A stretch of 64,000 nt of DNA from contig OU342639.1 of assembly GCA_910589415.1 (NCBI GenBank), positions 26,420,268-26,484,267 on the forward strand. Reading direction: 5' to 3'. Every line of letters begins with the position of its first letter. The first letter of the stretch is position 1. The notes below the pieces were generated by a model. The model saw nothing but the letters and a program-made list of their open reading frames with translations. It had not been told where the DNA came from and did no database searches. Positions 11,701 through 26,115 of the stretch are shown in pieces. The DNA comes from Malachius bipustulatus (lineage: Eukaryota > Arthropoda > Insecta > Coleoptera > Melyridae). The translations under genes and the position numbers were made by a program.

Positions 11701-14049
11701 AGATATTATCACTAGTGCAATAATGAAAACACACACACACAAAACCATTGAGATATTACAAATCTTCCGATTTGCGCTCAAGATTCAAGAAGCAACTTTT
11801 GTGATGCGGTATTTATGTAACATATTGTATGTATGTATGTATACTGTATATGTATGGGATAATCTAATTCATCGTTTGAAATTTGACCACGTAAATGTTC
11901 CAGCAAATTTCGTAACTTGAATAATTTGCAAGAGAACCAACCTTATTAATGGTTGTTACAAATTGTTATCAAGTTCACAATAATTAATAAACATTGGATT
12001 CACCAATTCACTTTATCTGTTTATTAAAAACCTTCGTAAAGTCATATGGTCTGACTCGTATGGTACACCATGGTATATGAGAATATGGTGGGAAGAGGTT
12101 ATGCACCTCAAGTGACTAGGCAATCCCGAATCATGGTGTTGCCAGAACTTCTACTCAACTCACACTTTCCACACCAGGACGTATTTCTTTCCTCTTGTAC
12201 CTATAGTGCTAGTGCTAGTGCTAGTGCAAGTTCTTCTGACCCAAAGTCAAGTCTGAGCCAACTGTATGTACACCTAGCGGTTGGAGTCCTCGTCGTCTGT
12301 TACACATTTGGGACATACATTTTGGGACCCCTTCACCCTCACGGACTGTTATGGCCGGTAAGCACTCCAACTCTCCAAGCCTTCGGTTTTTCTAACTTTT
12401 TGGATCCATTTCTCAATAACCTCGGTCAACCATGGTTCAAAACTCTCAATTATCTTTACAGCGTCAAGGTCTGGACACACAAAAACGGGCTCTTTTAGAT
12501 ATCAAAAGAATGGTGTCTAATAATTTTTGATCTCACCCTCTCACCCCCACCGATCATTTTCTCAAGCAGTACCTACCCCCTACCTCATGATAACTCATTT
12601 TAAGGGGGAATTTCAGTAGAAATACAATGGTGCTTCGTGTTTTGAAATTTATTTTTACGGACGTTATAAAACAAGTGAAAATCGAGATATTTCGTTTTCA
12701 AATCATTTTATCTCCAATAAAAACAATAATTACATTTCAATAAAATATAGTTTAATTCATCATTTGGCGATTATGGAAGCAATTTTCTTCTTCTTCTTAC
12801 TCTCACTATCTGTCTCTTCTATCTGTCTAAAAAATTCACAGCACATACACAACTCTTCTCTTTTACACTTGCGTGACTGTACATAATAGTCGATTATCAC
12901 TTCCCTGGCTCTCCACTGTACTGTTTCTTATCACATTTCAAACTACTCTCCACTGTTCACCACTTATACTAGCTTCCCTTTCTCCACTATGCGCCAGAAT
13001 GCGCTCTTTATATACTACACATATCAAGAAACGGTCACGATGAAAACTTCTAAAATACAGAATGTTCCATACTCGGTTCCATATTACCATAGTCCGGATT
13101 CTAATAACAGGGCCAGAATATACACGAACAAAGAAGAACAGTTAAAAAAATATAAACAGAAAATATTTTATTCTTAGTAAAGAGCTGAGCTTTGTTCAAT
13201 ATTTTTCATGAAAAAGGAATACAAACACGCACGCTCGCAGTAAATGAAGCTCTAGATTCACGTTTTTCATAATTAAGTACACTAACATTTTGGCAGTCGA
13301 GAAATAAACAATACGACCATGTATTCAAGCCAAAAACTTTTCCGTTTCTCGTTTCACACTAACATAGGCACATCTTTCATAAATATGGAAATTATCTCAC
13401 GAAATTTGTGTCTTCCAAAATCACCAACTTCGGCTGAAGAACTCATAATTTATACTTATCCCAGAATTTACCTAATTGGAGCATTGACGATTCTACAGCG
13501 TATCCAATAACAGAATAAGCAATAACCGCCCTAGAATCACTGCGTGTTGTGTCGGTTTGTTGTCCGTATTTTCCAAGCGTCATTGTGTTTTCTCTGCTCG
13601 TCAAATAAAGGAAATGGTCACGGTGGACATTTATGTGAACGCAAGCCAAAACTTACTACCCACGCGTAACACTCTTTGCCAGACGTTCGACCAACATTCG
13701 AATGTTTCAAATTTGACCTCGCTTCATTTCGCTGTGAAAATCTCACCTAGAAACATAACGCATTTCTCGAGGTTTTTGTCAAAAAAAAAAACAAGCATGG
13801 GAGAGATTTGCATTAAAAAGTCAGTACAAAAATTATATTTGTAGACAAAACTTCAGAACGTTTACCAATGCATTCATTATACGTCATACGTCAGTGAAGT
13901 TTTCTATTAAAGCTACAGAATAAAAAAAAACAATTCAGATAATTCGTGTAATTGGTGAAGTAAATATTGCAATAAATGGATCCACCGACGAGACTAGAAA
14001 ATTAGGACTAGTAAATAACAGACATTACATTAAGAGAGTTTAAAATTCA
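8771..14049. other. Long gene-poor stretch upstream of Mef2 coding exon 1
   Basis: AT-rich sequence, probably 5' intron of Mef2 given the acceptor at 8771. It contains scattered short open frames without recognisable similarity, including a 142-codon plus-strand frame at 12070-12498. A small palindromic A/T stretch lies at about 10551-10585, and a six-base repeat (AGTGCT) at 12204-12228 sits inside the 142-codon frame. I find nothing that reads as a conserved protein or RNA gene. Confidence 0.5.
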
Positions 14050-15331
14050 TACAGTGTGTCCACGGATTGGGTTATGAAGAGGAAAAACTTTCCTAATATT
14101 CATTTTAGGAAAAAAAGTAATTTTTTGTAAAAAAAAACCTGCTTCTAGAGAAACTTCAGCAAATTATGAGATATAGGATATAGGTACAGGATGTTATTAC
14201 AAGTGGTCAGAATTTTCCAAACGTCATTAATAAAAAAAATAATATTAAAAGAACGAAAGTCAAAAATGAAACATAAAAACGGATTCGCAGTTAGTTCAAT
14301 TACGGCGTTGCTCTTTATTCTGATAAAAACCCCATAAAAAATCTAGTGGCATGAGATCAGGTGATCCGGCAGGGTGTTTTGGACAGGATCAAGCCTAATA
14401 ATCCATTTTTTACCAAAATACTCACGTATTGTCTTACTAAAGAGGTAAAGCCAGGTCATCCACCTAGCTGCCATACTACAGTCAGCCGTACTTCTGATTC
14501 CAGAGTATTTAACTTGGAACCACTGAAAACAAGGAGAAGCAACCCCGTATATGAAAGTAACTCAACCTACGACTATTTATTAAGTCTTTGGTGAATTGTT
14601 AAAAAAAAGCAGAACAGATGATAGATGGCTGTACGTGGAATTTTTTTTTTAGTCTTTTTCTATAAGCGCGAGCAGATATCGTCACATTACCCCAGGTTGA
14701 TCCAAGTGTGTTGTTGCTCTCGGTCGCAATGTTTTGTTCTGCCGAGCCCTTCACTCGGGCAAGCCCTAGCGTGAATGATTTACGCATATTCAATATGATA
14801 ATACCCGTGGTAGTTTCATCGTATCAACTTCTACAATTAGGCACAACACTTTCTACCCATTTTTGCTTATCATTTATTTAGAAAACGATAAAACAGAGTA
14901 GCATGACATGTTGATAATGGCAATTTACACGTGTAAGAGCCTAGTTGGCAATACTCTCGACTCTCTCATACACTGACTATGACAGTTCCATCCCTTCGCT
15001 TACGGTTAAAATACATACTTCGTTCACTCATCTTACCATTTTTTTTAAATTAATTTTGTTTGGAAAATTCTTACTACTTTTGCCATAACACCCTGTATAT
15101 CTCATATTTTAGTGTTACGCAGAACATTTTATGAACAACACATTCTTCCCTAAAATTAATATTTAAAAACTTTTACTTTTCAATATGACCTGTAGTCCAA
15201 GCGAAAATCTAAGTGTGGTACCTGAGGTTTCTCGAGAAGCAGAGTTTTCGATAAAGAATTACGACATTTTTCGTAAAACGAATATTGAGAAAGTTTTTCC
15301 TCTTCATAACCCCATCCTTGGACACACTGTA
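14050..15331. mobile_element. Non-autonomous Tc1/mariner-like element with long inverted repeats (TA target)
   Basis: The outer ends are TA|CAGTGTGTCCACGG at 14050 and, in reverse complement, TA|CAGTGTGTCCAAGG ending at 15331. The next bases GGTTATGAAGAGGAAAAAC match on both arms, as do later blocks CTGCTTCT.GAGAAAC and GAATTTTCCAAAC. The right arm is about 100 bp longer than the left, so one arm carries an indel. The TA dinucleotide at each end fits a Tc1/mariner-type duplication. The centre has no transposase, so it would need an autonomous relative. Confidence 0.75.
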
Positions 15332-18300
15332 CGTATACGTATATCCACGATATCCATAACCAAGTAGACGGAAAATAGGTCAAACCTGTTGCTGAATTCT
15401 GGTTATGACTTAGGGATCTTACCTACCTGTTTTGTAAAACATACCTACTCAAAACAGAAACTCCAAAAACTGCTATTTTCTTTTCTGTGAAGCACACCGA
15501 CTGAAAATATTCTTTTTTAGACTTCATCAAACGTTAATACGTATGTAATTATAACAACTTTCTAGAAAATAGCGTCATACTGGGGAAACTTGTTGTTTCG
15601 TGTTATTGATTTTGAGGTTTGGTAGGCTTCGCCCCTTGTGCTTGCGATACGAATCAACTGCTGGAATGAGGGGGTGTAGTATTATGGGTTGTAGGCTGGT
15701 GGTAGGTAACTAAACGACAGACGACAGGTTTTCTCGACAAATGTAGGAACAAGAACAAAGGCAATCTCCACAGCTTCATCAAAGCTGTTCAGCGCCTCAA
15801 GTAAAAAAGTACCCTGACACCTTCTGATTAAAAAGAAACAGTCTCGCATGATTAGTCCGCGATATTTGATATTCGAATCTTCCCACGCCATGGAAAATTA
15901 TTATTAAGCTCGGAATCGAATTAAAAATGAAAGCCAGGATTTTATTTCAACCCCTGGAAGTATTAATTCACCATCCAAACCAAAAGTAATAAAAATTTTA
16001 ATTTAAAATCTTTTTAAATATAATTCTGTGATTTCTGCATAACATAACATAACAGTAACCCCATTCAAACGTTTCCACAGGCCTTCGCCTCTTCGATTTC
16101 TCAATATGAAGCAAACTATACAACCACAACCTGAAACGGTCAGATGAAGATCAGAGATCTGCACTTGGTACCTAAGAGGTGGAACTAGGTGGTAACCGTT
16201 GCTCAAGATCTGCCAGAGCATACAGGTACTGGTTACCAGTTTCTTGCATACTAAATGGTATTCGTGCCGCGACCTTGACACTGGAACTGTTTATATATAA
16301 GGCGGCCTTGACAGTGGCATCGCTGTTGCTATATAAGCCTCAAATAATAAGCTTAGAAACTTGACACGTTAGGACTATTAATTCCATGAGAAATGATCAA
16401 TTCTGTATCAGGTTTCACGGAGACAGAGTGGACTTCGGTAAGACAAGAAGAGTCGAGACGAACGACCATGCGAATACTGTCTCAGAAATATCATCTTCTA
16501 TGCTAAGGACACATGTTAAACATTAATTAAAAATTAAATGCTAATTCCAGTATAAACATTACCAGCTCATGCTAATGAGGTTTCAGATTAGAACGACCGA
16601 ATCAAAAATTCGTTTGCACCAAAAATTACTTCGAATAAAACGGATATTTATGGTACATTTTTGTACCATCAAAATATAACGCCACAAAACCACTCTGGCG
16701 TATAACCGCAAGAAGTGTGGTAAATTTATAGTTCCAGATCTTGCTTTACTCGATGTACTCGTATATTTTGCTCCGATAAATTGGTACAGCGATCTTGTTT
16801 ATAGTTTCAAAAAGAGCCTTTTTCGAAATTCCCAATTTTGAAAATCAGTAACATTGCAATATTGCGAACTTGGAGGGGAAATTTTGTACAAACCGCACGT
16901 TTCTGTAAAAACCCGAAAGCTCTGCCACATTTCAAAATTTGGTTTTTAAGACGAGAAAAACAAAGCTACATGACTTTTTGAGGAGATACATTCTGTTACG
17001 TATATTATATTTCAGTCTTGCGTTCCATAATCAAATTATACTTGGACTCATTATTATGTCCGTTTTTCGAGGCTATAAGCGCAGATTTCTCGCTCACAGA
17101 TACAAAGTCGGTTAAACTTGTAGAAAGTTGATATGCATGAAGCTAGCACCGCTATTTTGGATTTTAGATTAAAAAAGGATTAGCTACTAACTGTCCGGAT
17201 GTGCCGTAAAGAGAAAAAAATTGCGAATTTGCGTTTTCAAGGACCAAAATAAGATGAACGAAAAAGTATTAACCCCCCCCCCCTTTCTTGTGTTAGAAAA
17301 TCCAAAATGGAGGTGTGAAAATGGAAAATTTCGTCTTTTCTGCTGATCAATAATTATTCTAAAAAAAGTATTTGACTTATAATTTTTCTAGTGTTCGAGG
17401 ATTTGGACATCCTTAAGGCACTTTTTTATGGAGTATTTGTCATAACTTTTTTCCACTTCAAGACTGCAGAAACACGGCAGTCAACTTTTTCTTCTTGTCA
17501 GTGCATTTTGAAATTATTACTAATCAAATTTTCCAAGCAAAATTTATGACAATTCTATAAGTATATTGTTGGCAGTGATGTTGAATTTTATTTTTGTATA
17601 ATCATTAGCTTTAATTGATCCCTTCCCCTTTCCCCTATTGTAAATTAAAAAAAAACGTCTTCCCATTTGCTCCTTCTTAATCAGAGGATTAATATTGATT
17701 TTGATCACCTTCATTTTCTTTACTTTGTTCAAAAAATGTCATTATCTCTTGTGTTTCTTATTTGCATGTTTCGAACGTATTTGTTCGTCTTGTTCTTAGT
17801 CTTTGTTATACCGTGGGGCCTTAGCTTTCCATACAATTGTACCCAGTTCTTTTTTGCTTCGTTATTTCTCTTTTTCTCTGGAAGATGCTCACATATTGTC
17901 ATGAAACTTGCGTTTTAATTAAGTACCTACTTAAAATTATCTTTTTTATTTATATTACAATAACCTCTATTCAATTGACCGTCAAATTATCATCCCTCTG
18001 TCTCTACTGTCATCTACTGTCTCTAAAAATTGACATCATCTGCTCAAACATCGACTTACCTTCTTGAGACCTTTTATTACCAGCGTCTTTTCCCCTTCGT
18101 AAGTTCATCATTAATTAATTAATCACGAGTATATATCCCACTTCTGACATCACTGTTACGAAACGTACTTTATTTATGACAAAATGACCGATAATAGTTT
18201 ATATTAATAATTTTTAGCCTTTATTATTTAGATTGCAACAACCTCCAATTAATTAACCGTCAGATTGACCTTGGCAACTTGTCACTTCTCTAGCTGAACT

Positions 18301-21300
18301 GTCCCACTTCACATTCACATTCCAAACAATTCTTCTTCTTCTTACAGCTTCCGAAACTACTCCACTTCGCTCCCCACGACCAAGTTAACGATACCGTACC
18401 GGAAAATGAAGAGGCCACGTACAATTATTCCTAACATGAGAAAACGTGACCAGTTATGTCTGGAGGTGGATGGAAGGCGTGCTTTTTCAGGGTCTATGAT
18501 TTCGCTTTCATTCTTTTCATTGTTTCGTTGTCCGATCTTTGTTTTACGGACAGCTCAGCCTGAAAATAAATCTGATATTTTTTCAAGTCGGTCTGGATTT
18601 TGTTTCCTATGATCAAAAATATGAAAATCCTAAATAGCGCCCAAAAGAAATAAAGTTGACTACTGGATCTGGGCAATCTTGAAACGTGATTACAAAATAA
18701 ATGATAAGTCAATTATATTTAGAGTTCAGCAGAATTATTAGCAAAACCTTCTTCTTAATTTAAGTGCCTTAGTCGTCTCGAAAAACTGACAATTTGGAGA
18801 TATAACCACATCAGTGACGCTAACTGAGCACGCCAGGTATGTAAAAAATTAGGAATCATAATAGAAAAATAAAAATTAATTACATTAATTAAAAATATAA
18901 AAAAATAAATGACTGAAGGTCAGTCTGGAAGTGGTTTGTTGTTAAAAAATATTTTTGAAAAGTGGGAATCGGGAATCGAGAACGATCTTCTAGCGGGCCT
19001 CCAGAATTGACTACAGCGGGATCGGGTGTACTCGAACTCTCTGGATGCGAGGATGCGCAAATGTAGAATGTTTTATATAAACACACCTCCTGCTTGTGGA
19101 ATAGTTTAGTATGAAGTCACGGCGCGTACGATAAATGTAAATATAAATCTTTCTCTTCTCTGATTTGTCCATCAATTAAAAGAACAGTTTTCTGTAATTG
19201 AGCTATGGTAAAATTTACTTATGCTGTTGGTGAATGCGATAACCAAAGATAGGGAAGAATAAATAATTGACGACTCTGAAAATTAATCATTACTTCTAAG
19301 TAGCGCCATTAAGTAATAATGGCTAGCTAGTTTTCTGTTCGAAGTAGTGGTCTCGAATCTTGTAAGTGGGAAATTATTGTCTTCTTAATGATTAATAAAT
19401 AATAAATGTCAATGGTTAAAGCTTTCCTCTTCCAAATGTCAAAATCTCGGAATACCTATTAACTTTCTTTGCCCAAAAAAATTGGGAAATTCCAAAGTGT
19501 AGAAAAACTCCATATTTTCAAGAAAAAATAAAAAAAATTATTGCGTTGCGGTTCCTTCAGATTCAAGCAAACAATCCATGCCTGGTAAAATCAGCGGTAT
19601 AGAAGCCCCTACCCCAAGTCATCCCATAATATGAATACGCCAATCTACTTAAAACGATATCAGAAATCCTGAATGAGAACTCCAGCCGGCAAGTAGTGAC
19701 AGACAGATAACACTGACGGAGGGCAGTGTAGGGCTGTCGGGTTGGGGGTGCCGGTATCGACCGGCGCTTGAGGCTTAATCACAGGTAGGTATATACTGGA
19801 GTGGCTGGCAGCAGGGGTGGATAAGAAATGGGAAAAAGAGCCATCGAGGGATTCGAGGGCACCCGCAAACACAGTGACCTGATTCAGGACACTGAAGTTG
19901 GAATTAGGAGTAGAACGGCGTAAAAAGCAGAGGGGGATGGTGAGGAGAAGTCGATGACGATGTTGCCAATGTCGACACCACGAAGCCAACTTTGGGGGTA
20001 AATTATTATCTTCACTGTTTGAGACACCTACACCGTGAAGTGGGGTGAAGTACAGAACAGAACAGAGCAGATACAGACACGGATGGAATACGAGTACCAA
20101 CAAAGAATCTAGCATGACTAGATGGGTACAGGACTTTACATTTAAAAAGATCATTCACTAATCAAACACTACTCAATATTTCCATTTACCGATTCTGCTC
20201 TACAAAAGGATTACGCAGAAAAAAAATTATAAGAAAATTATAACTGACAAAGAACCAGTTGAAAATAATTGTAAAATAAACTTAGTGGGTCGTGTAAGTT
20301 CCTTGTACTCAACAGCAGTTAGTCAAATTAAAACTAAATTAAAGTCCGATTTTCCATAAACATTACAAAAATATTTCAATATAGTGAGTACACGTACAAA
20401 AAAAAGACCTGACAACAAAGCACAGAAATGGATCGATCGTCGTGTTAGGTTGGAGGATGTGGAGAACAGGCAAGGCCGGTGGTGGAGTCGGCCAATGTTG
20501 CCAAGCAAGTCCACCGACTGCAAAATTCAAGTTAATCTTATTTTTTTATTGTTGTTAACTAATTATTGTCCGGTCGAGGTCTCGCAGCAGGCTCAAATAT
20601 TCCACTAACATAACACTCCCGTGAATTTATACAAGAAAGTTGTAAAAGCTCTACATAAATATTTGGTTGCAGGTTGCAGCAAAGAAGTACTTAGGGTAAT
20701 AGAACATTAAGAAATACACACAGATAATACAGGGATGACCATTATTAAATTTATTTATCAAATTATCAAATGAGTAAAAGACCGCAAATTATTCCCAATA
20801 AATCTAATAAAGCAAACGACAGAATTCTACCTATGAAGTAAAAATTGAGTGAACACCTCTAGCTATTAAGAAACATGATGACAATTCCCTAAAGCACGAA
20901 AGTACCGAAAGTGGAGCAGATCGGTGGTTGAATCTGCATCCGCGGTTGGCAACACGGTCCAGCATGAGGTGGTATATTATGCGGCTCACTTACGCCCAAC
21001 CGCCCACTCGCCCCCAAACAGAGCAGTTCTCCTACTTTAGTTTCTCAAATGATACCCCAAGAATCAAAAGGTATTCAAAAAAACACACATACAAACAGCG
21101 TCCGGTTGTCGAAAATTTCGGAAACATGTTTCATAATCGCTTCACCATCACTGTAACTTATGACCTTTAATTTTTTTTGTATTCCAGAACATACGCATGA
21201 AAGGGTTTCGTTTTAATGCCATTATATGATGAGTCGTGAGAATGGGTTTGGTTAGATGGATAGCTTTCAACGGAGAGCATTGATTAGATTTCAAATGTCA

Positions 21301-22896
21301 AAAGTCCCAGCAGTTTACCTGCAGTCTGTTATTATGAGAACTCTTCCAGTCATCTCTATTTACTGTTTTTTTCTGAAATCAAACTAAAGTAAAAGTAAGT
21401 GTTCTCGTTCTCTCTCTCTCTCGGACTTATGGGAGAAATTGTATCAAATTACAGCAGTCAATATCCATTTTGTTCAACATTTGAGATCAACGTCCACTGC
21501 CTATAATAATGTATGTACTTAATGCATATCAAAAAAAGCCTTTAGTTTCATTACCACTTGACCATTAAAGGAAGAGGCGCTTCGGTAAACATGGGGGTGT
21601 ATTCTTGTTTTAATTACTCGCTATTTTATTTTCGTATTCAATTTGGAATATTCAATTTCCTTACTAGAACCACTTCCACTATCCTCCCTTTCCGGCGAAA
21701 ATCGCCCCTATTCTGTTCTGTTCTTCCATCATATTGGAGGAAGCTTTCACTTCTATAATTAATTACAAATTTGGTAGCTAATTGATCATAAATACGTGGG
21801 AAGGGAGCATCATTGCGGGTAAGATTCAATATCATCCCACTTAAGTGCTACCTCTAGAGATGCTCACTTTGTTGTGTAACTATTTTCAAAGGGTCAAATT
21901 ATCTGACGTTATTTATATAATATATAGTTAATCAAATTTCCTCCAACTTTACTCCATTTGCATAAAATAAGTTAAAACATAAAATCTAAATTAAAAAAAA
22001 AAAACAAAAATACCAATTTCCTGACTGCTACAAAGATTTAAGTTCCCTTTGACTGAAAAATGCCAGCTTTAATCGAGCGATCAAAATGGGTTCCTGCGAA
22101 ATTTTTGTGACGAAATAAGTTTTACAGGAATTCAAAATTTCGTGAAAATGACTTAAATGAGAAAGCTGTAAAGACATTTTGAAAACCGAAAATTTTATCT
22201 TAGACAAAAAAAAAGAAAATCTTTAGCGTTTTAGGCTCATCGAAAATACTGATCCCATGTCGACTGAAACACACTGAAGATAGCCATCATGCTAAAAGTA
22301 ACATAGATCAAATCAGAAACTAATTATCTCGCTAATTATCGAGTAAATTTATCGTAAAATATGTTACATTTAACTAGTATAGTGTCATCTGTTGGTGACG
22401 ACGGCCATCATCAACATTATAGAGAACCTATTATTGCTCTGATAAGAAACGAGATCCCTGGTGATGTGTACCAGCTTTGAGGGTTTGACATGTCAGTAGC
22501 CCGCGGCCAGATGAATTTAGGAAACCAATGGTTGGTTTGTCCTGATGGGGGATTTTATAAGGTAGGGGTGTCCCCAATAAAAGAATTATTCATATAATCT
22601 TCTGGACACCTACGCCAGATTTAGGAAGCGCACTACATAAAGCACCAGTTTTGTAACAATTTAAATTAATGAAGACATTGTACCTTCATCTAAAGAAAAC
22701 TTCTTTTTCATTTTTTTAATTCATTTTTCAAAATTATGTCTTTAAAATATCATGGGAATGCTTAAATAACACACTTAAAGTGGTAGGGGAACGTCAAAAT
22801 TTTGTTTTATTCAAATGTCAATTATTCCGGTTAACCTCGACGGAGTTTAACAAGATAAAAGAGTTGTCCTTCTCTCGATTGCATCTTACAAATGTT
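15332..22896. other. Gene-poor AT-rich stretch
   Basis: No convincing gene. It contains a C run at 17273-17283, a short block at about 17135-17185 shared with 54560-54620, and small direct repeats near 17965 and 18240. Open frames such as a 164-codon minus-strand one at 19660-20154 have no recognisable domain and no splice context. Confidence 0.45.
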
Positions 22897-23500
22897 TCAT
22901 TTTGTTACCACCGCAACTGCTAGAGGGCGTCATCAGACAAGTGAGAAAATATCGCGATTATTCCTCTTTTTTTCTGTTCACCGTTGGTAACTTCGTTACT
23001 ATTGAAGCACAGTAGTTGAAATTTCGCGTCATGAGATATTTCTCTTTTAATATTTCATGATTACATCAATAATTGTTTTTCTATTTTCATCACTGTAATA
23101 AGTGAAAAAATTCTTCTCGCTAATTTCTTTCATGCTACATAATTTAACCGACTTCATAGCTCCAATAATAACAAAGTTACGGCGAACAGAAAAAAAGTCA
23201 ACTAGCCGATTTTTCATCTCCCTTGTATACATACTCACTTCACGCCCATGGAGACTTTTGATCGACATGATGATTTCATTTTGATCCGTGCGGGGTCCAA
23301 ACTCGGAAGATCAAAGATCAATTTTGCTGGCAAATATTATCTACCAGCTGCGCTTTTTAATAACACCATAAGAATTTAATTCTCTTTTTCACTATGTAAA
23401 AATTATACCATTCCATTTAATTTTTTTTTAGAAAAATCGCGAAATTTCCTTAGATGTCATCAGATAACGCCCTCTAGCGGTTGCTGTAGTAACAAATGAC
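22897..23500. mobile_element. Short foldback element with about 65 bp outer arms
   Basis: The block GCTAGAGGGCGTCATC near 22918 is mirrored by GATAACGCCCTCTAGC at 23463-23478, and the match extends on both sides for about 60 bases with scattered differences (to ATCGCGATT inward). A second inner pair, TTTTTTTCTGTTCACCG near 22968 against 23178-23195, supports a nested hairpin. Non-coding. Confidence 0.6.
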
Positions 23501-23509
23501 TTCCATGAC

Positions 23510-23845
23510 TTTTTTTATACCGAAAGACAGAAGAAAACAATATGGCGGCCATAAGAAAAACGAAAGTTGACTGTGAAAACTCTTGGATCAAGTCGGGTTT
23601 GAAATTTTTTGAATGCCAGATTGATAGCTCTTAACAGCTTATGTAAGCCTGCAAAAAGCCTTTATTCGTTTCCAATTGTAAGAAAGATATTGCAAAAATA
23701 AGAAATCTTTTTTTTTCAGTTTTTTCAGGATATTTCAGGAACGGTCTCAGGTATCTGTAGTATGTCTTGATGGATTCGAGATGGCCACAAAATTGCGCAT
23801 ATTTTCTCTAACCAACCCTGTATCTCTTAGTGTTTACGAGATACC
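23510..23845 (+). repeat. Dispersed repeat family A, copy 1
   Basis: A roughly 340 bp unit beginning TATACCGAA.GAC, containing ATGGCGGCCATAAGAAAAAC and GGATATTTCAGGAAC, and ending near TTCTCTAACCAACCCTGTATCTCTTA. Related copies occur at 27460-27785, 30194-30537 (inverted), 30700-31022 and 41830-42127. Confidence 0.75.
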
Positions 23846-25850
23846 CATAACGAGCTCTAAGAAACGAGATATCGCTTAAAAAAATCAACCATCTATCGAT
23901 TTTCTTAATCGTGGATTCGATCAATAATTGTAAAAAATTATAATCGCCGTGGATTTATCACTTATATTTTCGCTTGTAACGTCGCTGTTATTCCATTGTA
24001 GACTGCCCTCTCTCTGGACTTCAACATCAATTTACATTCCAAGTACATTCTATATTTAGTAAGATTTCAGATAATTTCCGGAAAGTTATTCGAAGCCATC
24101 GCGAAGATTTCTACATGCGAATTGATCCGATCGGAATTCCGGAACCTTCTCGAGAGTCGAGATGCTTCCAAAGCGTGTCGACCAACCAGCTAGAAGCACA
24201 TAGACGACCTACTTAACAATACCATTTGAAAGCCCTAATGAAACACTATACCTACCAGATTCCAAAATTGTGTTTCAAAATCAGAAGACGCAAAAGATAC
24301 AATAGCAGTTTAAATGTTCCCTGTGAAGTCCTAAGATAATTATTCTATTGAATACAGCACAGTTTTTTTCTGATATTTTTAGAACGGGGTAATTCATCAT
24401 TCTATTTATCTATGCTAATCATAGTAAATCAATGAGGTCAAATCTAGATGATGATCATTTACCTATACATTTTTAAGTTATTTCGTTATATAACTAATTG
24501 CCGGGAAATGATAATTAGACACCAATAAGGTTGTTAATAAATAAATAAATAAATAAATAAAAGAGTAGGGGTAGTGACGCGCGGAGATCCAGTTTAGGTT
24601 TCAATACAACCTTGCCTTTCTTCAATGTTGTCACCGACCGGTTGCCGCTGTCGCTACAGAACGTGAACGCGGTCTCAGGATTCATTCAACGCCCACGTTT
24701 CCAATTTCCTGGCAAGGGATTTCACTTTCGGTCTGGCTGAACCAAACACCCACAACATATTCAATAACTCAGTAAATTTCATCCCAAGAACAACCTTCAA
24801 CATTTAATTATTGAAGCGTGTCGTTCTACATCGAGCCCTGTCGCCCCTGTCTCTCCTGCCTGATGCGTCCGGGAAAACTTTTCTAAGCGCCTCCTTCCCA
24901 GTTACTTATTGTCCCTTGTTTTTCTACAACTTATCTGTAATGCTCCCAGACAGGGGTCGCCGATGGGGGTCGCATTATAAATGTTTCAAGCATAATTTCA
25001 GTTTGTTAATTTTTAATGGAGCTGGAAGCTGATATCGATTGAAAACATGATATTATATTAATATTAGGGTACATTAACTTTATACTGTAATTTAAACTTC
25101 TCGGAGACTTTTCAACATTAATATTACAACATAGATGATATGAAAATAAATTAAATCGCCAAGGTGAATGTGAATGGATAACAATACCCAAGAGAAATCT
25201 TTTTAAATTATTAATTAATAAACACGTAGAGGGAAGTTTCATTATTAATTAATTAATGGAAACTATTCCAATTGAAAAGGTAACGTCACTGAAAAATATT
25301 CAATATAATAAAATGATATTATAAAAAACAAAACATCGCACAGATTTGGTTTTAGTTAATTTAATTTACCAAGAAATTAAATTTTAATTTGACTGTTTGC
25401 ATAAAATATAATGTGTAATTTATATCTCGTTAGATATTATACTAATAATCCCAAATTGTCACAATTTCGATAGTAAATGTAAATAATAATAGCAGAACAC
25501 ATAGATAGCTATAGTATATTCCGTGGGCTTTAATTATTATTACTGTTGTTCAGACTGATCCTAATAGTAAACAGAGGCCAATTTACTTTACATACAAATT
25601 AACTTCATTTAAATATTAAACAACTCGCCAGATCATAAAATTCAGTAAAATAGCCATTTAAACATACAATGTATGTAATGGCTACTTGAAAGTACAATAA
25701 AATAATAGACATGGATTGCGGGAAATAGCCTAGTCTACTCAAAACTTTGTACAAAAAATCAAAAAGCTTTATACCCATTAATTTGTATTCATTTTTAAAA
25801 ATCAGATTGTTATAGCGCATTCGATTAACCATCGTTTGACCAGGTTTGAT
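23846..25850. other. Gene-poor stretch with an AAAT microsatellite
   Basis: AT-rich. An (AAAT)n run lies at 24535-24561. A slightly GC-richer segment follows at 24570-24720 without an identifiable gene. Confidence 0.5.
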
Positions 25851-26115
25851 CATCCAATAACTTCGTTGTTTGACCACGTCCAGAAAAAAACATTATTTTT
25901 TTTTTAATTTTCGATCCGGCTAACTTCACAATTTTACAATAATTCTCTCTTGAAGCTAAACCGTTCGTTTGCGGGAGTCGGTTTTACCACTCAATAATTT
26001 CGTTTGACTATGTCCAGAAAAAAATATATATGAATTTTGTAAATTCCCGTTCCGACTAACTTCACAATTCTACTTTCTTTGGAAGCTAAACGGTTCGTTT
26101 GTCGGGGTCAAAACA
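25851..26115 (+). repeat. Diverged tandem duplication, two units of about 130 bp
   Basis: Unit 1 (about 25851-25988) and unit 2 (about 25990-26115) share in order TTTGAC.A.GTCCAGAAAAAA, CTAACTTCACAATT, GAAGCTAAAC and GTTCGTTTG. The CTAACTTCACGGGG-type block recurs once more near 26270-26283. Confidence 0.65.

Noticed and set aside
12070..12498. 142-codon plus-strand open frame
   Set aside because: No recognisable domain, contains a six-base tandem repeat giving SASASAS, and has no splice or neighbour support. Recorded only as an open frame.
19660..20154. 164-codon minus-strand open frame
   Set aside because: Composition looks like translated non-coding DNA; no motif, no homologue known to me, no exon context.
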